Assembly (NCBI GenBank): GCA_002352425.1
Contig: DEIK01000064.1
Location: 38,686-53,117 of the forward strand
DNA: 14,432 bases
Direction: 5' to 3'
Source: Rhodobacteraceae bacterium UBA2776
GTDB lineage: Bacteria > Pseudomonadota > Alphaproteobacteria > Rhodobacterales > Rhodobacteraceae
In this document: positions 13,000 through 14,432 of the stretch, in pieces
How the letters are laid out: the number at the start of each line of letters is the position of its first letter
Numbering within the stretch: the first letter of the stretch is position 1
The notes under the pieces: generated by a model
What the model was told of the DNA's origin: nothing
Database searches by the model: none
Seen by the model: the letters and a program-made list of their open reading frames with translations, nothing else
Program-made: the position numbers and the translations under genes

Positions 13000-13782
13000 A
13001 TGAAAAACCCATGCTTTGAATTTTCCCGCGCCATCATTCGCAAACCTGCCGCCAGCATCACCGAGGGGTTGCGGGCCATCGACACCGGTCCGCCTGATCT
13101 GACCCGCATGACGGCGGCCCATGACAGCTATGCCGCGACCTTGCGTGAAACCGGCGCCGAGGTGATTGCGTTGTCGGCCCTGCCCGCCTACCCAGATTCA
13201 ATCTTTGTCGAGGACACCGCCTTGTGCCTGCCCCAAGGCGCAATCTTGATGCGTGCAGGGGCACCGACACGATCAGGTGAAGTGTACGAAATGGCCCCTG
13301 TTTTGTACAAAATGTACAAAGATGTTCGCGAAATCAAAGGTCCGGGCACAATTGAGGGCGGTGACATTCTGGTGACCGCCCGCGAGGTTCTGGTCGGCCT
13401 CTCCGAACGTACAGATCAGGCTGGCGTTGATGAACTTGCAGCGCTTACCGCCGACTGGGGGTACAAGGTCCGCGCCATCACAATTCCGCCCGACGTGCTG
13501 CACTTCAAAACCGATTGTTCCTTGCTGGATGCCAACACGATCCTGTCGACCCAACGGCTGGCCGCCTCGGGCTGCTTTGACGATTACAACGTGATCTACA
13601 CCGCCCCAGATGAGGAATCCGCCGCCAACGCCATTCGCTTTAATCAGTTCGTGATTATGGCGGCAGGGTTTCCCAACACGGCCAAACGGTTGCGCGATAG
13701 CGGCTATGAAGTGCGCGAAATCGACAACGTAGATTGCGCCAAACTGGATGGCGGCATGTCCTGCTTATCCTTGCGGTTTTAG
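13000..13782 (+). CDS. Dimethylarginine dimethylaminohydrolase (DDAH) / amidinotransferase family
   Basis: Enzymes of this family hydrolyse N-omega-methylated arginines to citrulline and a methylamine in the cytoplasm, through a covalent Cys intermediate. The protein has 260 residues, the usual length. Visible marks in order are the N-terminal FSRAIIRKPAASITEGLRA, the substrate-side FVEDTA at 69-74 (E71 and D72), GTIEGGDILV, the catalytic His in HFKTDCS (H168), and the nucleophile C255 in LDGGMSCLSLRF at the end. The start lies 14 bases after the previous stop, so it may be read from the same mRNA. Arginine metabolism has no obvious link to the envelope genes upstream, and the gene may simply be the last passenger of the transcript. 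Arginine deiminase is a related alternative, but length and motifs favour DDAH. Confidence 0.9.
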   Translation: MKNPCFEFSRAIIRKPAASITEGLRAIDTGPPDLTRMTAAHDSYAATLRETGAEVIALSALPAYPDSIFVEDTALCLPQGAILMRAGAPTRSGEVYEMAPVLYKMYKDVREIKGPGTIEGGDILVTAREVLVGLSERTDQAGVDELAALTADWGYKVRAITIPPDVLHFKTDCSLLDANTILSTQRLAASGCFDDYNVIYTAPDEESAANAIRFNQFVIMAAGFPNTAKRLRDSGYEVREIDNVDCAKLDGGMSCLSLRF

Positions 13783-13814
13783 CGACAGGTCTGACAATTA
13801 GATCAGCGGATCAT

Positions 13815-13835
13815 AGGCCCATTGCAAAAGGGCCT
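13815..13835 (+). terminator. Weak hairpin after the DDAH gene
   Basis: AGGCCC (13815-13820) pairs with GGGCCT (13830-13835) around a 9-base loop, 33 bases after the DDAH stop. No T-run follows, so it could end transcription only weakly. It is the only hairpin seen between this gene and the insertion sequences. Confidence 0.3.
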
Positions 13836-13970
13836 GATGTTGGCGGGACGACAAAACACGTCCCCGGATGGCAATTTGCACGGATATGTCCGGCGTGGCG
13901 GACGAATTGTAGAACGTCTTCGTCCCCACTGATAATTGTCAATTTCCGCCATTCCAGAAATTCAGAAGTT

Positions 13971-14201
13971 TGAATAGCCCCTAGTATTGTAGACGCTTTC
14001 TTTCCTAATTTTGAGGCAAGGAGGCCGATATGGGAAAGAGTAATTATAGCGAAGATTTCAAGCGTGATGCGGTGCATCAGATTGCAGTGCGGGGGTATCC
14101 TGTTCGCGAGGTTTCGGAGCGGTTGGGGGTCAGCACCCATTCGCTCTACAAATGGATGAAGATGTACGCGCAGGCAGCGTCACAAGCCGCTTCTGTTGAT
14201 C
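13971..14201 (+). mobile_element. Truncated IS3-family element, left end
   Basis: The likely left end begins TGAATAGCCCC at 13971; the 5' TG is usual for IS3-family ends. It is followed by about 60 bases of leader and the orfA start at 14030. OrfA similarity stops at about 14200, where another element seems to begin. The right part, including the orfB that should follow in this orientation, is absent from the window. End coordinates are estimates from pattern, without a matching right inverted repeat. Confidence 0.6.
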
Positions 14202-14245
14202 TGTCCGTCGTCAGAGTTTTTGGTTCCAAAGGCCGCCTGAACTAA
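14030..14245 (+). pseudogene. IS3-family transposase OrfA, truncated
   Basis: Residues 1 to about 57 are a typical IS3-family OrfA helix-turn-helix domain: NYSEDFKRDAVHQIAVRGYPVREVSERLGVSTHSLYKWMK. In intact relatives a leucine-zipper helix (xxRRLKRELARVTEERDILKKA) follows, giving about 90-100 residues. Here the sequence changes to LSVVRVFGSKGRLN and stops. The last 15 or so codons therefore come from other DNA. Without the zipper and the downstream orfB there can be no functional transposase. GGAGG at 14021-14025 precedes the start. Confidence 0.82.
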
Positions 14246-14432
14246 GAGAGGGTTCGGCTCATCTGGTTGGCTTCATTATGCGGCGCGTTGGCTGTGATGC
14301 AAGCGCCGGGTTTCGAGTGTTTTGTGTTTGATCCTTTCTCGTTGGTTTAGAATGGCTTGAGCGCGCCCAAAGTAAACATCGGAGGGCGTGACGTTGTTCA
14401 GGCTCTCATTGACCTGCCCCTGAATTGTCATC
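14202..14432 (-). mobile_element. Second IS3-family element, right end, in opposite orientation
   Basis: A likely terminal sequence TGTCCGTCGTCAGAG begins at 14202, exactly where OrfA similarity stops. About 75 bases further in, the minus strand carries the end of an IS3 OrfB gene. The element runs out of the window to the right. An alternative end, TGAACTAAGAGAGGG at 14238, cannot be excluded. Confidence 0.55.
14276..14432 (-). CDS. IS3-family transposase OrfB (integrase core), C-terminal part
   Basis: Reading the minus strand from the window edge, the frame gives ESLNNVTPSDVYFGRAQAIL, then NQRERIKHKTLETRRLHHSQ and a stop at 14276-14278. ESLNN-TP-DVYFGR followed by a basic RR-L end is characteristic of the C-terminus of IS3-family DDE integrases. 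About 52 codons are present. The catalytic DDE region lies beyond the window, so whether the element is intact cannot be judged. Confidence 0.8.
   Translation of the reverse strand, partial: MTIQGQVNESLNNVTPSDVYFGRAQAILNQRERIKHKTLETRRLHHSQRAA

Overview
The window looks like chromosomal DNA of an alphaproteobacterium, most likely a marine Rhodobacterales (Roseobacter-type) species. This rests on GC-rich coding DNA with a sharply more AT-rich promoter segment, and on the gene families present: a PotA-like ABC ATPase, a DDAH-type hydrolase and IS3-family insertion sequences. The species cannot be named from the sequence alone.

Layout. Bases 1-632 hold the N-terminal two thirds of a PotA-like ABC ATPase on the minus strand, cut by the window edge. 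After a 320-base divergent spacer comes a small plus-strand gene (about 1040-1465) for a membrane-anchored coiled-coil protein in which methionine fills nearly all heptad core positions. A 408-base non-coding stretch with two poly-C tracts and a palindromic, sigma70-like promoter region then leads into a long plus-strand gene series. In order it encodes a periplasmic adaptor (membrane fusion) protein; an RND pump with an extra Lys/Ala/Pro-rich cytoplasmic tail and an apparent ATA start codon; three exported, cysteine-free low-complexity proteins rich in Asn, Gly, Pro, Gln, Trp and Met; an exported LolA-like/DUF4412-like protein; a small orphan ParA-type ATPase; a membrane-anchored TPR protein; an EHD/dynamin-like GTPase with a hydrophobic hairpin; an M41-like protein whose zinc motif lacks the first histidine; and a dimethylarginine dimethylaminohydrolase (DDAH). 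The right end holds two truncated IS3-family elements, apparently one inserted into the other.

How the genes may work together (inference). The gene order from about 1.87 to 12.99 kb is compact and in one direction. It combines an envelope pump, secreted matrix- or shell-like proteins, a lipoprotein-carrier-like factor, a positioning ATPase, a TPR scaffold and a membrane-remodelling GTPase. That combination fits building, filling and positioning an envelope-derived structure or an extracytoplasmic deposit better than ordinary drug efflux. The low-complexity proteins resemble, in composition only, the sulfur-globule envelope proteins of purple sulfur bacteria. No outer-membrane channel of the TolC type is encoded in the window. 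I know of no described system with exactly this gene set, so it is the main candidate for a new system here.

No tRNA, rRNA or CRISPR array was seen.
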